Source: Aalborgiella sp043769295 (GTDB lineage Bacteria > Pseudomonadota > Gammaproteobacteria > Burkholderiales > Burkholderiaceae_C). Taken from it: a stretch of 49,658 bases of DNA. The position numbers were made by a program, and so were the translations under genes. Shown here piece after piece: positions 1 through 7,894 of this stretch (the stretch's first letter is position 1; every line of letters starts with the position of its first letter). The stretch spans positions 1-49,658 of the forward strand of contig JAYVJL010000147.1 of NCBI GenBank assembly GCA_043769295.1. The letters run 5' to 3'. Under the pieces are notes generated by a model that saw only the letters and a program-made list of their open reading frames with translations, had not been told where the DNA came from and ran no database searches.

Positions 1-311
1 ATGGTGCTTTCACGCCGGTGCTCCCATGCTTTTTTGAGATCCAGCTCGATGCCGGCGATCATCACAAAAATCATCACCGCCCACCAGGCGATGCCGTTGA
101 GTGATTGCACCACCTGCGGGTTGAACACAAATTTGTAATAGTCGGGATAGGCGGCGCCCAAAATACCGGGGCCGAGCAGAATGCCGGCGATGATTTGCAC
201 TACAACCAGTGGCGCGTAGTAATCGGTTTTAAAAACCCGCCAAATCACATACGGAATGCTGAAGATGATCAGCATGGCGATCAAGAAAATTTCAGTGGTG
301 CTCATGTCCAT
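1..311 (-). CDS. Cation:proton antiporter, N-terminal part only (runs off window start)
   Basis: The minus strand from an ATG at 311 reads open to the window edge (103 codons). The product starts MDMSTTEIFLIAMLIIFSIPY and then shows hydrophobic stretches with the segment GILLGPGILG and later IAGIELDLKKAWEHRR. This pattern, GxLLGP followed by a membrane helix ending in a GxEL(D/E) loop, is typical of the monovalent cation:proton antiporter-2 (KefB/NhaP-like) superfamily, inner-membrane exchangers of Na+ or K+ for H+. A second ATG two codons in (305) is an alternative start. The catalytic membrane core lies outside the window, so ion specificity cannot be judged. It follows the patatin gene on the same strand after about 60 bp. 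A short stem followed by seven T residues lies between them, too weak to call a terminator. Confidence 0.75.
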   Translation of the reverse strand, partial: MDMSTTEIFLIAMLIIFSIPYVIWRVFKTDYYAPLVVVQIIAGILLGPGILGAAYPDYYKFVFNPQVVQSLNGIAWWAVMIFVMIAGIELDLKKAWEHRREST

Positions 312-370
312 GTGTCTTAAAAAAAGCTTCTCACTGACGCAAGCCAAGCATCAAAAAATGAAAATCTGTT

Positions 371-1495
371 TCAGCTATGCTGGATCGGTGTGCGCAAATC
401 GTCCAGATAATCACGCGCGAGGTCGACGGTGTCATGCACACCCAAAGCCGCAAAATTGTTTGTGAGCCATGCGTGTGTGGTGTCACGCCCCAAATCGCGC
501 AGCGCATGGATCATGCGACTTTGGGTCGATATTTTGCTGGCGGCACTATAACCGTCCAACAGCGCGCCACCGTCAATGCGGTGTAAGAGCACGTCTTTGT
601 AGCTTGCCGGGTCCAGCTTGCCCTGCGCAATGAGGCGTTTGACAAAATCGATGGCGCGCATCTCGGCAACCAGGGCGGCATTGAAGGTGATTTCGTTCAT
701 GCGATCCATGATCTCAGCAGCTGTGGTGGGCAATTTGTCGCGCTTGATGGGGTTGATCTGCACCAGCATGATGTCGCGGCTGGTGCAGTTGTAGATCAAA
801 GGGTGGATCGCCGGGTTGCCCGAATAGCCACCATCCCAGTAATGGCTGCCCTCAATTTCAACCGCTTTGAACATCATCGGCAGGCAGGCGGACGCCATCA
901 CCGCATCGACGGTCAGGCGCTTGCCGCTGAAGACCTCGGCTTTGCCACTGGAGACCTGCGTCGCGACCACAAAAACTTTGAGCGTTTTGCATCTGGCCAG
1001 TGCTTCAAAATCAATCTGCCGCTCTAAAAACCCCTTCAAGGGGTTGATGTCCAAGGGGTTGCTTTGGTACGGAGAGACGTTTTGCAACGACTGCGTGACG
1101 GCGGATGACCAAAAATTGGTGATGGAGTCCGTAAGCTGTGTGGCCCATTGTCCTGCAGGTGAGTTTTCAGCGCCCAAACCACCAAAAAACAGGTCAAACG
1201 GTGCGCGCTGCGCCTTTGACAGGGCACCCATATCGACAATACCATTCCAAAAACTGGCCAAAGATGCACGTGCCGCCTCGCGCGGGTCAGCCTTGGTTTT
1301 GCCCTGTGTTTGCGCAAAACCGTGCGCCAAGGCCACCGCATTCATCGCGCCGGCGCTGGTACCGCTCAAGCCTTCCAACTCGACACGACCGTCTTCCAGA
1401 AGCGCGTCCAATACGCCCCAGGTAAAAGCCCCGTGCGAGCCACCGCCTTGCAAGGCCAAGTTCAAAACGGGTTGCCCAGTGGTTTGCGAAGCCAT
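371..1495 (-). CDS. Patatin-like phospholipase family protein
   Basis: A 374-residue protein with the patatin/PNPLA fold signatures: a glycine-rich oxyanion-hole loop LQGGGSHGAFTWG near residue 15, the nucleophile elbow GTSAG near residue 45, and the second catalytic element DGGYSGNP near residue 220. These give the Ser-Asp dyad that hydrolyses acyl esters of phospholipids or other lipids. No signal peptide is seen, so it is predicted to be cytosolic or membrane-associated. The reading frame stays open for 19 codons further upstream into nagZ, but the ATG at 1495 is preferred: it places the glycine loop where the family has it and overlaps the nagZ stop as TGATG, indicating translational coupling. 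Family assignment is firm; the substrate is unknown. Confidence 0.88.
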   Translation of the reverse strand: MASQTTGQPVLNLALQGGGSHGAFTWGVLDALLEDGRVELEGLSGTSAGAMNAVALAHGFAQTQGKTKADPREAARASLASFWNGIVDMGALSKAQRAPFDLFFGGLGAENSPAGQWATQLTDSITNFWSSAVTQSLQNVSPYQSNPLDINPLKGFLERQIDFEALARCKTLKVFVVATQVSSGKAEVFSGKRLTVDAVMASACLPMMFKAVEIEGSHYWDGGYSGNPAIHPLIYNCTSRDIMLVQINPIKRDKLPTTAAEIMDRMNEITFNAALVAEMRAIDFVKRLIAQGKLDPASYKDVLLHRIDGGALLDGYSAASKISTQSRMIHALRDLGRDTTHAWLTNNFAALGVHDTVDLARDYLDDLRTPIQHS

Positions 1496-2631
1496 CAAGG
1501 CACCAAGCTCAGTGCTTGCATATAGGCAGGCTGCACCATCAACTCGTCCCACACGGGAGGAGACGTAGCTGGCAAAAGCGCCAAACGGCGCAGGTCACTG
1601 GCTTCCCAGGGTTGCCATTGGCCTTTGAGCTGCGCCTCGGCCATGCCGTCAATCAGTTCATCCACGGCCTGGCCATCGTCAACCGATTGGTTGCACAGCA
1701 ATACCATGTCGCAACCCGCATTCAAAGCGACCACGGCCGCCTCGGTGTAGCTGATGTGTTTGCCGTCAATGAACCGAGCGCCTTCCATGCTCAGGTCGTC
1801 GCTGAAAACAGCACCGGTGAAGCCACACTGGCCACGCAGAATATCATTCAGCCATTTGGCGGAAAAACCTGCAGGCCGCGTGTCCACTTTGGGGTAGATC
1901 ACATGGGCAGGCATGACACTGGTCAAGCTGCTGCTGAGCCAGTTGTAAGGGGCGGCGTCGTCGACCAAGATCGCTTTGAGGCTGCGTTTGTCCACAGGGA
2001 TATCGGTATGCGAATCCGCTGCGACAAAACCGTGGCCGGGAAAATGCTTGCCGCAATTGGCCATGCCGCTTTGCAGCAGGCCGTGCATCAGACTTTTGGC
2101 CAGCAGTGCGGCGACGCGGGGGTCGCGGTGGAAGGAGCGGTCGCCGATGACGCTGCTCCGAGAAGCGCCGGGCCGCCCCAAGCTGATCGCGCGCCCTCGG
2201 GGGGCAGTAGGCACTTGTGCCTGCGTGGGGGCCTCATCCGTAAAATCAAGATCCAACACAGGCGTGAAGCTCATGTCCACGCCGCAAGCGCGCAGCTCAG
2301 CGGCCAAAACATAGCCACAAGCGGTGGCAGCATTGGTCGCCTGCATCGCATCTTTCATCCACAACTCGCCCAAGGCGCGCATGGGTGGCAGGTGGGTAAA
2401 ACCGTCAGTTTTGAAGCGCTGGACGCGGCCGCCTTCATGGTCCACACAAATCAGAAGATCCTGGCGCACGCGTTTGATGTCGCTGCACAACGCCGTGAGC
2501 TGGGCGCGGTCTTGCCAATTGCGGCCGAACAAAATAATACCGCCCACCAGCGGGTGCTTCAGGCGCTGGCGGTCTGTTTTGGTCAGCGTCAGACCAGCAA
2601 CGTCGATGATGAGGGGGGCGTGTTGTGACAT
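1495..2631 (-). CDS. nagZ: Beta-N-acetylhexosaminidase NagZ (glycoside hydrolase family 3)
   Basis: A 378-residue cytosolic enzyme that removes N-acetylglucosamine from anhydro-muropeptides during peptidoglycan recycling. Family 3 signatures are present: GGIILFGRN, VDHEGGRVQR, KHFPGHG (with the catalytic-loop histidine) and the nucleophile motif FSDDLSM. The ATG at 2631 is chosen; a TTG five codons earlier (2646) is possible, and no strong ribosome site is visible for either. Residues about 131-157 are an extra in-frame segment between VLDLDF and VIGDRSFH. NagZ proteins normally run almost straight from one to the other there. The DNA encoding it is a GC-rich palindromic element, listed separately. 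The catalytic motifs are intact, so the gene is probably functional. A clear 43-bp repeat lies in the gap to acpS. Confidence 0.93.
   Translation of the reverse strand: MSQHAPLIIDVAGLTLTKTDRQRLKHPLVGGIILFGRNWQDRAQLTALCSDIKRVRQDLLICVDHEGGRVQRFKTDGFTHLPPMRALGELWMKDAMQATNAATACGYVLAAELRACGVDMSFTPVLDLDFTDEAPTQAQVPTAPRGRAISLGRPGASRSSVIGDRSFHRDPRVAALLAKSLMHGLLQSGMANCGKHFPGHGFVAADSHTDIPVDKRSLKAILVDDAAPYNWLSSSLTSVMPAHVIYPKVDTRPAGFSAKWLNDILRGQCGFTGAVFSDDLSMEGARFIDGKHISYTEAAVVALNAGCDMVLLCNQSVDDGQAVDELIDGMAEAQLKGQWQPWEASDLRRLALLPATSPPVWDELMVQPAYMQALSLVP
2157..2243. repeat. GC-rich palindromic element inserted in frame in nagZ
   Basis: About 81-87 bp within nagZ that encode a proline/arginine/glycine-rich segment with no counterpart in typical NagZ. 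It contains a short hairpin AGGCAC-AA-GTGCCT and a longer imperfect inverted repeat pairing CTGCCCCCCGAG with CTTGGGGCGG (coding strand). The composition and the string CTTGGGGCGGCCCGGCG resemble a GC-rich interspersed sequence I remember from Comamonadaceae intergenic regions; that resemblance is from memory and was not searched. Boundaries are estimated from where the protein stops matching the family. No second copy was found in this window. Confidence 0.55.
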
Positions 2632-2681
2632 AGGGCTAGGTTTCAAAGGGAATTAAGGGGAATTCACAAAAATATCAAATT

Positions 2682-2724
2682 GCTATTAATTTAATAGCTG
2701 TTTAGGCAATAAATACGCCGGCTA
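2682..2724 (+). repeat. 43-bp bipartite interspersed repeat, copy A (intergenic)
   Basis: Best-preserved copy: a perfect palindrome GCTATTAATTTAATAGC (17 nt, 8-nt arms), an 18-nt spacer ending AGGCAATAAATAC, then GCCGGCTA, followed by GATGC and a run of T. It lies in the 115-bp gap between acpS and nagZ and is the reference for the other copies. Confidence 0.85.
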
Positions 2725-2746
2725 GATGCTTTTTTAATGGGTAAAA

Positions 2747-3136
2747 TCACTTTTCAACGATGCAGAAGCTGGCCGCGTACTCGGTTTCATCGGTCACGGT
2801 GATGTGGGCGGTTAAACCTTGGGCTTCAAACCAGTCTTTCAAGCCGCCGTGCAGTGTGATGACCGGTTTGCCACTGGGCAGCGAGCTGATTTCGCACAAA
2901 CGCCAGCTCATGGGCAGGCGCATGCCCATGCCGATGGCTTTGCTGAAAGCTTCTTTGGCTGAAAAGCGGGTGGCTAAAAACCGCACGCCCCGCTCGGGCA
3001 GACGTTCTTTGCGCAGCTTCCAGGTGGCCAGCTCGGCGTCGCTCAAAATCTTTTTAGCAAAACGCTCTCCCTGACGCTCAAACGTCGCGCGGATGCGCCG
3101 AATATCGCAAATATCTGTGCCAATGCCGTAAATCAT
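2747..3136 (-). CDS. acpS: Holo-[acyl-carrier-protein] synthase AcpS
   Basis: A 129-residue protein of normal length that transfers 4'-phosphopantetheine from coenzyme A to the serine of acyl carrier protein (acpP is in this window at 16416-16655). The N-terminal motif IYGIGTDICDIRRI carries the metal-binding aspartate, and the second motif RFSAKEAFSKAIG carries the Glu/Lys pair of the active site. Its ATG overlaps the pdxJ stop as ATGA, so it is coupled to pdxJ at the end of the recO-pdxJ-acpS run. This order, with era and rnc upstream, is the common proteobacterial rnc-era-recO-pdxJ-acpS cluster. Confidence 0.96.
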   Translation of the reverse strand: MIYGIGTDICDIRRIRATFERQGERFAKKILSDAELATWKLRKERLPERGVRFLATRFSAKEAFSKAIGMGMRLPMSWRLCEISSLPSGKPVITLHGGLKDWFEAQGLTAHITVTDETEYAASFCIVEK

Positions 3137-3909
3137 GGCTGCCGCACTGCTGAGTCAGCGGCCTCGCGGATGCAGCGCAGGTAGGCGGCAATGGTAGCGC
3201 TGTAGCCCAACTCTAGCGCGTCGGCGATCAGCGCGTGGCCAATCGACACTTCTTGCACACCCGGCACGTGTTTGATGAAAGCAGTCAAATTGTCGCGGTT
3301 CAAGTCATGCCCGGCGTTGACGCCCAGCCCCACGTCCAAAGCCGCCTGCGCTGCCAGGGCAAAACGATCAAGCTGAGCCTGCTGCTCCGCCTTGCCCCAC
3401 GCTGCTGCGAAAGGCTCGGTGTACAACTCCACGCGGTCTGCTCCTACCGATTTGGCCCAAGCCATACCACTTGGCTCAGCGTCCATGAACAGGCTCACAC
3501 GCACGCCCAGCGCTTTGGCTTCGGCGATCAGTGGGCGCAGTTTGTCTGTGTCGGTTTCAGGGTTCCAGCCATGGTCGCTGGTGAACTGGCCTTCAGAATC
3601 GGGCACAAAGGTGCATTGCTGCGGTTTGAATTGCCGCACGATGCCCATCAAATTTTGCAGCGGGTTGCCTTCAATGTTGAATTCGCGTTCTGGCCATGCT
3701 TTCATCAACTCGGCCAAATCAGCCACGTCATGTGCACGAATGTGCCGCTCGTCAGGACGTGGATGCACAGTGATGCCGTGTGCGCCCGCTTGCAAACACA
3801 GTGTGGCTGCGCGGGTGACACTGGGGATGCCCAAATGACGGGTGTTGCGCACCAGCGCGACTTTGTTGAGGTTGACTGAAAGAGCTGTGGAAAGAGCGGT
3901 TTTGTTCAT
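3133..3909 (-). CDS. pdxJ: Pyridoxine 5'-phosphate synthase PdxJ
   Basis: A 258-residue TIM-barrel enzyme of the deoxyxylulose-5-phosphate-dependent vitamin B6 pathway; it condenses 1-deoxyxylulose 5-phosphate with 3-amino-2-oxopropyl phosphate to pyridoxine 5'-phosphate. Family motifs are visible in order: LSVNLNKVALVRNTR, HPRPDERHI with the catalytic histidine, GLGVNAGHDLN, and EVSIGHALIADALELG at the phosphate site. The frame is open upstream into recO, but the ATG at 3909 fits the family N-terminus and sits 8 bp after the recO stop. Its end overlaps acpS by 4 bp. Confidence 0.96.
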   Translation of the reverse strand: MNKTALSTALSVNLNKVALVRNTRHLGIPSVTRAATLCLQAGAHGITVHPRPDERHIRAHDVADLAELMKAWPEREFNIEGNPLQNLMGIVRQFKPQQCTFVPDSEGQFTSDHGWNPETDTDKLRPLIAEAKALGVRVSLFMDAEPSGMAWAKSVGADRVELYTEPFAAAWGKAEQQAQLDRFALAAQAALDVGLGVNAGHDLNRDNLTAFIKHVPGVQEVSIGHALIADALELGYSATIAAYLRCIREAADSAVRQP

Positions 3910-3917
3910 AAATCTGG

Positions 3918-4715
3918 CTACAAATCTTGAAGATCCATCATCATCTGACGTGTTTTCAGGGTCTTGACCCCGCAATGGTAGTGCAACAAGGTGCGCAATT
4001 GGGTTTTGAGCGGCTGCAAACTGCTGCTACAAGCCTGCAACAGCCCGGAAAACGGTGTGTCCGAGTCCAGCGCGCTTTGCAAGACCGTCCACTGGCTACC
4101 GCTCAAACTGCTGCGGTCATCCGCATGCGCTTGGCGCAAACCGCCTTCGGGTACCAGCACGTAAGCAGTTTCGGGCTGTAATGCGGTCAGACTGGCGGTT
4201 TGGCTGCCCAAAGACGGCAAAAAACCAATCTCACGCAACAGCATCAACTCAAAGGCGCGCAGAGCCACTTCAAGCGTTTGCAAATTCTGAGGATCGTCAC
4301 GCTTTTTTCGACCACCTGCGCTGTTGCTGCCTTCTTGCGCAATGATGTGCACAGTCAAAGCGTAGGCATCAAACAAGGCGGGATGTGGGTCATCGCGCGC
4401 CAACAGACGCATCAACAGCTCGTTCAGGTAGTAACCCGCCATCAGCGCCTCACCCGTAGGCATGACATGGCCACCCATCCATTCAGAACTGCGCAAGTTG
4501 CGGATTTCCGAATCGCCGCCAAAGGCGACATGCAATAACTGCATCGGCAGCAAAATCGGACGAAAGTTGGAGCTGGGTTTTTTGGCCCCCTTGGCCACGA
4601 GGGCGACGCGGCCACAATTGCGCGTCAGCACCTCCAAAATCAGGCTGGACTCGCTCCAGTCGTAGCGGTGCAGCACATAAGCGGGTTCGTCGGCGATTCG
4701 TTTATTCGTAGCCAA
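3918..4715 (-). CDS. recO: DNA repair protein RecO
   Basis: About 265 residues. The N-terminal OB-fold region (DEPAYVLHRYDWSESSLILEVLTRNCGRVALVAKGAKK) is characteristic of RecO, which works with RecR and RecF to load RecA onto SSB-coated gaps. No ATG is available near the expected N-terminus; the most plausible start is TTG at 4715, which overlaps the last 14 bases of era. Weak initiation at TTG combined with overlap would make RecO translation depend on era translation, consistent with a low-abundance repair protein. The middle contains a charged, low-conservation stretch (GGRKKRDDP). Confidence 0.9.
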   Translation of the reverse strand: MATNKRIADEPAYVLHRYDWSESSLILEVLTRNCGRVALVAKGAKKPSSNFRPILLPMQLLHVAFGGDSEIRNLRSSEWMGGHVMPTGEALMAGYYLNELLMRLLARDDPHPALFDAYALTVHIIAQEGSNSAGGRKKRDDPQNLQTLEVALRAFELMLLREIGFLPSLGSQTASLTALQPETAYVLVPEGGLRQAHADDRSSLSGSQWTVLQSALDSDTPFSGLLQACSSSLQPLKTQLRTLLHYHCGVKTLKTRQMMMDLQDL

Positions 4716-5742
4716 ACGAGCGCACCCGTGCTTCGTCGTCAGCCCAACCCGAGCGCACTTTGACCCAGAGCTCGATAAACACCTTGGCGTCCATCAGCCG
4801 TTCCAGTTCCACGCGGGTTTCGGTGCCAATGCGTTTGATGCGTTCGCCTTTGTCGCCGATCACCATGGCCTTGTGGCCATCGCGCTCCACAATGATGGTG
4901 GCGGCGATTTTCACCAGGCGTTTCTGGCCTTTTTTCTTCGGCGCTTCCTCTTCAAACTTGTCAATCACCACGGTTGAGGTGTAAGGCAACTCGTCACCGG
5001 TCAGGCGAAAAAGCTTCTCGCGCACCATTTCACCGGCCAAGAAGCGCTCGCTTTTGTCGGTCAACTCTTCAGCGTCGTACATCCAGGGCTGTTGTGGCAG
5101 GTATTTTTCACAGATACCAAACAAGCGCTCGATGTCTTTGGCATTTTTGGCCGACATGGGCACAAATTCGTCAAACTTGTGCTGCGCCTGTATGCCCTGC
5201 AGCCAAGGTGCGATGTCGCCACGGCGGTTTACCATGTCGAGCTTGTTGGCGATCAAGAGCGTGGGGATGTCGTTGCTGAGCAAAGACACCACCTTGTCAT
5301 CCGCCATGTTGGAGCGCCCTGCTTCGACCACAAACAGCACCAAATCCACGTCCCCCACCGCCCCTTGCACGGCTTTGTTGAGCGAGCGGTTCAAGGCATT
5401 GCCATGCAGTGTTTGGAACCCGGGCGTGTCCACAAATACAAACTGCACCTCACCCCGTGTGTGCATGCCGGTGATACGGTGGCGCGTGGTTTGCGCTTTG
5501 CGGGAGGTGATGCTGATTTTTTGACCGACCAGGGCGTTCAACAGCGTTGATTTACCCACATTGGGCTTGCCCACAATCGCAATCAAACCACAGCGCTGCG
5601 ATTCCAGTGGAACGGCGGACGCCGCTGCAGGGGCGGATGACGAAGCTGCCGCCAACATCTCGGTTATCCGATTTTTCTCGTTATTTTCGTCTTCAGCCGG
5701 CGTATTTACTGCCTGAGCTGCTATTTTATTTATAGCGTTCAT
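4702..5742 (-). CDS. era: GTPase Era with repeat-derived N-terminal extension
   Basis: 346 residues against about 300 in Escherichia coli. The GTPase motifs are complete: G1 GKPNVGKST (residues 58-66), G3 DTPGF, G4 NKLD, then a C-terminal KH domain ending in VRSFGYE. Era binds the 3' end of 16S rRNA and acts in 30S maturation. The first 50 residues have no Era counterpart. Residues 3-16 (AINKIAAQAVNTPA) are encoded by a 43-bp repeat (5694-5736), followed by an acidic and then alanine-rich linker. The ATG at 5742 is 19 nt from the nearest Shine-Dalgarno-like GAGG; an internal ATG at codon 29 (5658) is an alternative start. It lies between rnc and recO, overlapping recO. Confidence 0.95.
   Translation of the reverse strand: MNAINKIAAQAVNTPAEDENNEKNRITEMLAAASSSAPAAASAVPLESQRCGLIAIVGKPNVGKSTLLNALVGQKISITSRKAQTTRHRITGMHTRGEVQFVFVDTPGFQTLHGNALNRSLNKAVQGAVGDVDLVLFVVEAGRSNMADDKVVSLLSNDIPTLLIANKLDMVNRRGDIAPWLQGIQAQHKFDEFVPMSAKNAKDIERLFGICEKYLPQQPWMYDAEELTDKSERFLAGEMVREKLFRLTGDELPYTSTVVIDKFEEEAPKKKGQKRLVKIAATIIVERDGHKAMVIGDKGERIKRIGTETRVELERLMDAKVFIELWVKVRSGWADDEARVRSFGYE
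5694..5736 (-). repeat. 43-bp bipartite repeat, copy C (encodes Era residues 3-16)
   Basis: Read on the minus strand: a 17-nt arm GCTATAAATAAAATAGC, an 18-nt spacer ending AGGCAGTAAATAC, then GCCGGCTG. Geometry is identical to copy A, with five outer arm bases still pairing. It begins three bases after the era start ATG, so the repeat supplies the start of the protein. Confidence 0.75.
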
Positions 5743-5765
5743 GATGTAGCTTGCGCATTTACCTC
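5726..5765 (-). other. Shine-Dalgarno plus 10-codon mini-ORF overlapping the era start
   Basis: Just after the rnc stop, GAGG (5762-5765) is followed three bases later by an ATG (5758) that opens a 10-codon frame (MRKLHHERYK) ending at 5726, inside the repeat and out of frame with era. The real era ATG is much farther from this ribosome site. It may be an upstream ORF or the relic of the original era start before the repeat inserted. Inference only. Confidence 0.35.
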
Positions 5766-5769
5766 AAAT

Positions 5770-6474
5770 TTAAGTGGTTTTTTTAATACATTGCAACATG
5801 ACGGCAGCTGCCGCCTGTTCGCCAGCGCGGCGCGAGGCACCAATGCCCCGCTCACTGAGACCCAATTGCTCAATCTCGCATTCAACCTCAAAGGTCTGCT
5901 GGTGCGCTGCGCCTAGAGTTCCCACCACACGGTAGCTGGGCAGCTTCATTTTGCGACCTTGCAACCACTCTTGCAACTCGGTTTTGGGGTCTTTGCCAAT
6001 CGCCTGCATTTGCGGATTCACATCCACCGCCTTGAACAGCCGCATCACCAAAGCCTGTGCCAGCTCAAAACCGGCATCCAGATAGACAGCACCAATCAAT
6101 GCCTCCAAAGTATCGGCCAAAATCGACGGTCGTTTTTGGCCGCCGGACTTGGATTCACCCTCACCGAGCTTCAGAACCTCGGGCAAGCCCAGCTCCAAGG
6201 CCAATTGGTGCAATGTTTCCTGCCGCACCAGATTGGCGCGTACCCGGGACAAATCACCTTCGGGTAAATCCTGCAAGCGCTCATACAACATGCTGGCAAT
6301 GGCCACGCCCAGCACCGAATCGCCCAAAAACTCAAGGCGCTCATTGTGGTCGCTGGAAAAACTGCGGTGTGTGACTGCACGCTGGAGCAGCCCAATATCT
6401 TTGAACTGGTATTGGAGCCGCTGCTGTAGGCCGTTCAAAAGCGCATTCGGGCTGGCATATGTGGGCTTGGTCAC
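5770..6474 (-). CDS. rnc: Ribonuclease III
   Basis: 234 residues. The N-terminal endonuclease domain shows the signature HNERLEFLGDSVL with the catalytic acidic cluster, then DTLEALIGAVYLD with the second acidic pair. The C-terminal 70 residues form a double-stranded RNA-binding domain (DPKTELQEWLQ...GIGASRRAGEQAAAAVML). The enzyme processes rRNA precursors and other double-stranded RNA. The start appears to be GTG at 6474; no in-frame ATG exists between the upstream in-frame stop and the catalytic domain. era follows after 27 bp. Confidence 0.95.
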   Translation of the reverse strand: MTKPTYASPNALLNGLQQRLQYQFKDIGLLQRAVTHRSFSSDHNERLEFLGDSVLGVAIASMLYERLQDLPEGDLSRVRANLVRQETLHQLALELGLPEVLKLGEGESKSGGQKRPSILADTLEALIGAVYLDAGFELAQALVMRLFKAVDVNPQMQAIGKDPKTELQEWLQGRKMKLPSYRVVGTLGAAHQQTFEVECEIEQLGLSERGIGASRRAGEQAAAAVMLQCIKKTT

Positions 6475-6522
6475 GCTGAAATCATCGACATGGTGTGCGC
6501 TAAATACCTGCTGTTTTGCAAC

Positions 6523-6882
6523 TTAATTGGTTTTACCGCTGTATTTCAGCAACAAAAAGGCCGGGCCAGCCATGTGGATTTCTTTGTTGTAGGCAAAGCT
6601 CACGACAAAGCGGTCGTTTTCTTTCACGATCTCCAGGTCTTTGCCGCTGATCGCATCGAAGTAGCCGGTCGCTTTGTTTTTATCAAAATTGCTGCGCACT
6701 TCAGCCGGTGTTGAACCGACTTTGGAGGTATTGGCGGCTTTCAAAATGGACTGGTACTCGATCACGGTGGGGGCCACTTGAGCGATCATCACACCGGTAA
6801 AAGCCAGAATCGCACCGACAAACAGCAGCCCAATGAAAGACATACCGCGTTGGGCTGATTTGGTTTGAGAAGGTTGACGCAT
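6523..6882 (-). CDS. DUF4845 family membrane protein
   Basis: 119 residues from the ATG at 6882, which has GGAG at a good distance upstream; a longer frame to 6930 lacks such support. Residues about 15-35 (MSFIGLLFVGAILAFTGVMIA) form a single membrane anchor after a short basic N-terminus (QRG), resembling a pseudopilin-type N-terminus. The remainder (YQSILKAANTSKVG...VRSNFDKNKATGYFDAISGKDLEI) matches DUF4845, a family usually found between lepB and rnc in betaproteobacteria and pseudomonads. Function is unknown; the context suggests an envelope or secretion-linked role, which is inference. Confidence 0.87.
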   Translation of the reverse strand: MRQPSQTKSAQRGMSFIGLLFVGAILAFTGVMIAQVAPTVIEYQSILKAANTSKVGSTPAEVRSNFDKNKATGYFDAISGKDLEIVKENDRFVVSFAYNKEIHMAGPAFLLLKYSGKTN

Positions 6883-6913
6883 ACAGGTCTCCAATAAAAA
6901 AAGATGCCGGCGC

Positions 6914-7894
6914 TCAGTCAAATGAGCCAATTCGCTTCAAGTTACCGAAATTCATCCACACAAAGAAAGCCTTGCCGACGATATTCTTGTCTGGCACAAA
7001 ACCCCAATAGCGAGAATCAAGTGAATTATCGCGGTTATCGCCCATCATGAAATAATGCCCTTCAGGCACTTTGCAGGTGACGCCTTCGACGGTGTACTTG
7101 CAATTTTCCCTGAAAGCAAACGAAAAGCCATCACTGCCGTTGATATAAGCGGGACGATTTTCTTCATTCAACAACTGGTGTTTTTTGGCACCCAGCAGCT
7201 CATCAAAGTGCTTGGAATAATGCATTTCATCATCATTGAAGAAATCAGGCAAGGCCGTCATGGCTAAAGGCTTGCCATTGATGGTGAGCTTTTTGTTCAA
7301 ATAAGCCACCTCGTCGCCAGGCACACCCACCACGCGCTTGATATAGTCTAAATTGGGCTTGGGTGGATAGCGAAACACCATCACATCACCCGGCTGGGGC
7401 TTGTTGCCTTCGGTGATTTTGGTGTTGATGACCGGCAAACGCACACCGTAATGGAATTTGTTCACCAGGATCAAATCACCGATCATCAAGGTCGGAATCA
7501 TGGAACCTGATGGAATCTTGAAGGGTTCGAACAGGAAAGAGCGCAACAAGAACACGATCAAAATCACAGGGAACAAACCCGCCGTCCAGTCCAACCACCA
7601 AGGCTGGGCACGGATTTTTTCTTGTGCGGCGGCAATGTTGGCGATGTCACCATCCACCTTGTCTATACCGAGCTTGGACAGCTCAGCCAGGCGTTTGACC
7701 GAGGCTTCTTCCAAAGCTTTGGCCGCTTGCTCGCGTTTTGGCAAAAAGTAGAATCGCTCGGCCAGCCAATAGCAGCCGGTGACGACCACCGCAACAAATA
7801 GCAGCAAGGCAAAATTACCCTCGTGGATGCCGAAATACCAGCTTCCGGCGTAGCCCACAAAACCGGCGAGGACGATGGCGGTGATGAACTGCAT
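6914..7894 (-). CDS. lepB: Signal peptidase I
   Basis: 326 residues. Two N-terminal membrane segments flank a cytoplasmic charged region, then a third hydrophobic segment (LFPVILIVFLLRSFLFEPF) leads into the periplasmic catalytic domain. The Ser/Lys dyad is visible: serine 131 in IPSGSMIPTL and lysine 186 in YIKRVVGVPGD. The C-terminal box GDNRDNSLDSRYWGFVP is typical. The enzyme cleaves signal peptides from exported preproteins such as MucB and MucD here. The ATG at 7894 overlaps the lepA stop as TGATG; a TTG one codon earlier is less likely. DUF4845 follows. Confidence 0.96.
   Translation of the reverse strand: MQFITAIVLAGFVGYAGSWYFGIHEGNFALLLFVAVVVTGCYWLAERFYFLPKREQAAKALEEASVKRLAELSKLGIDKVDGDIANIAAAQEKIRAQPWWLDWTAGLFPVILIVFLLRSFLFEPFKIPSGSMIPTLMIGDLILVNKFHYGVRLPVINTKITEGNKPQPGDVMVFRYPPKPNLDYIKRVVGVPGDEVAYLNKKLTINGKPLAMTALPDFFNDDEMHYSKHFDELLGAKKHQLLNEENRPAYINGSDGFSFAFRENCKYTVEGVTCKVPEGHYFMMGDNRDNSLDSRYWGFVPDKNIVGKAFFVWMNFGNLKRIGSFD

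Noticed and set aside
312..370. Terminator between the patatin gene and the antiporter gene
   Set aside because: Only a 4-bp stem precedes the T-run; too weak to call.
1516..2628. 370-codon open frame on the plus strand
   Set aside because: It is the antisense shadow of nagZ, with no family signature and no ribosome site; high GC makes such shadows common here.
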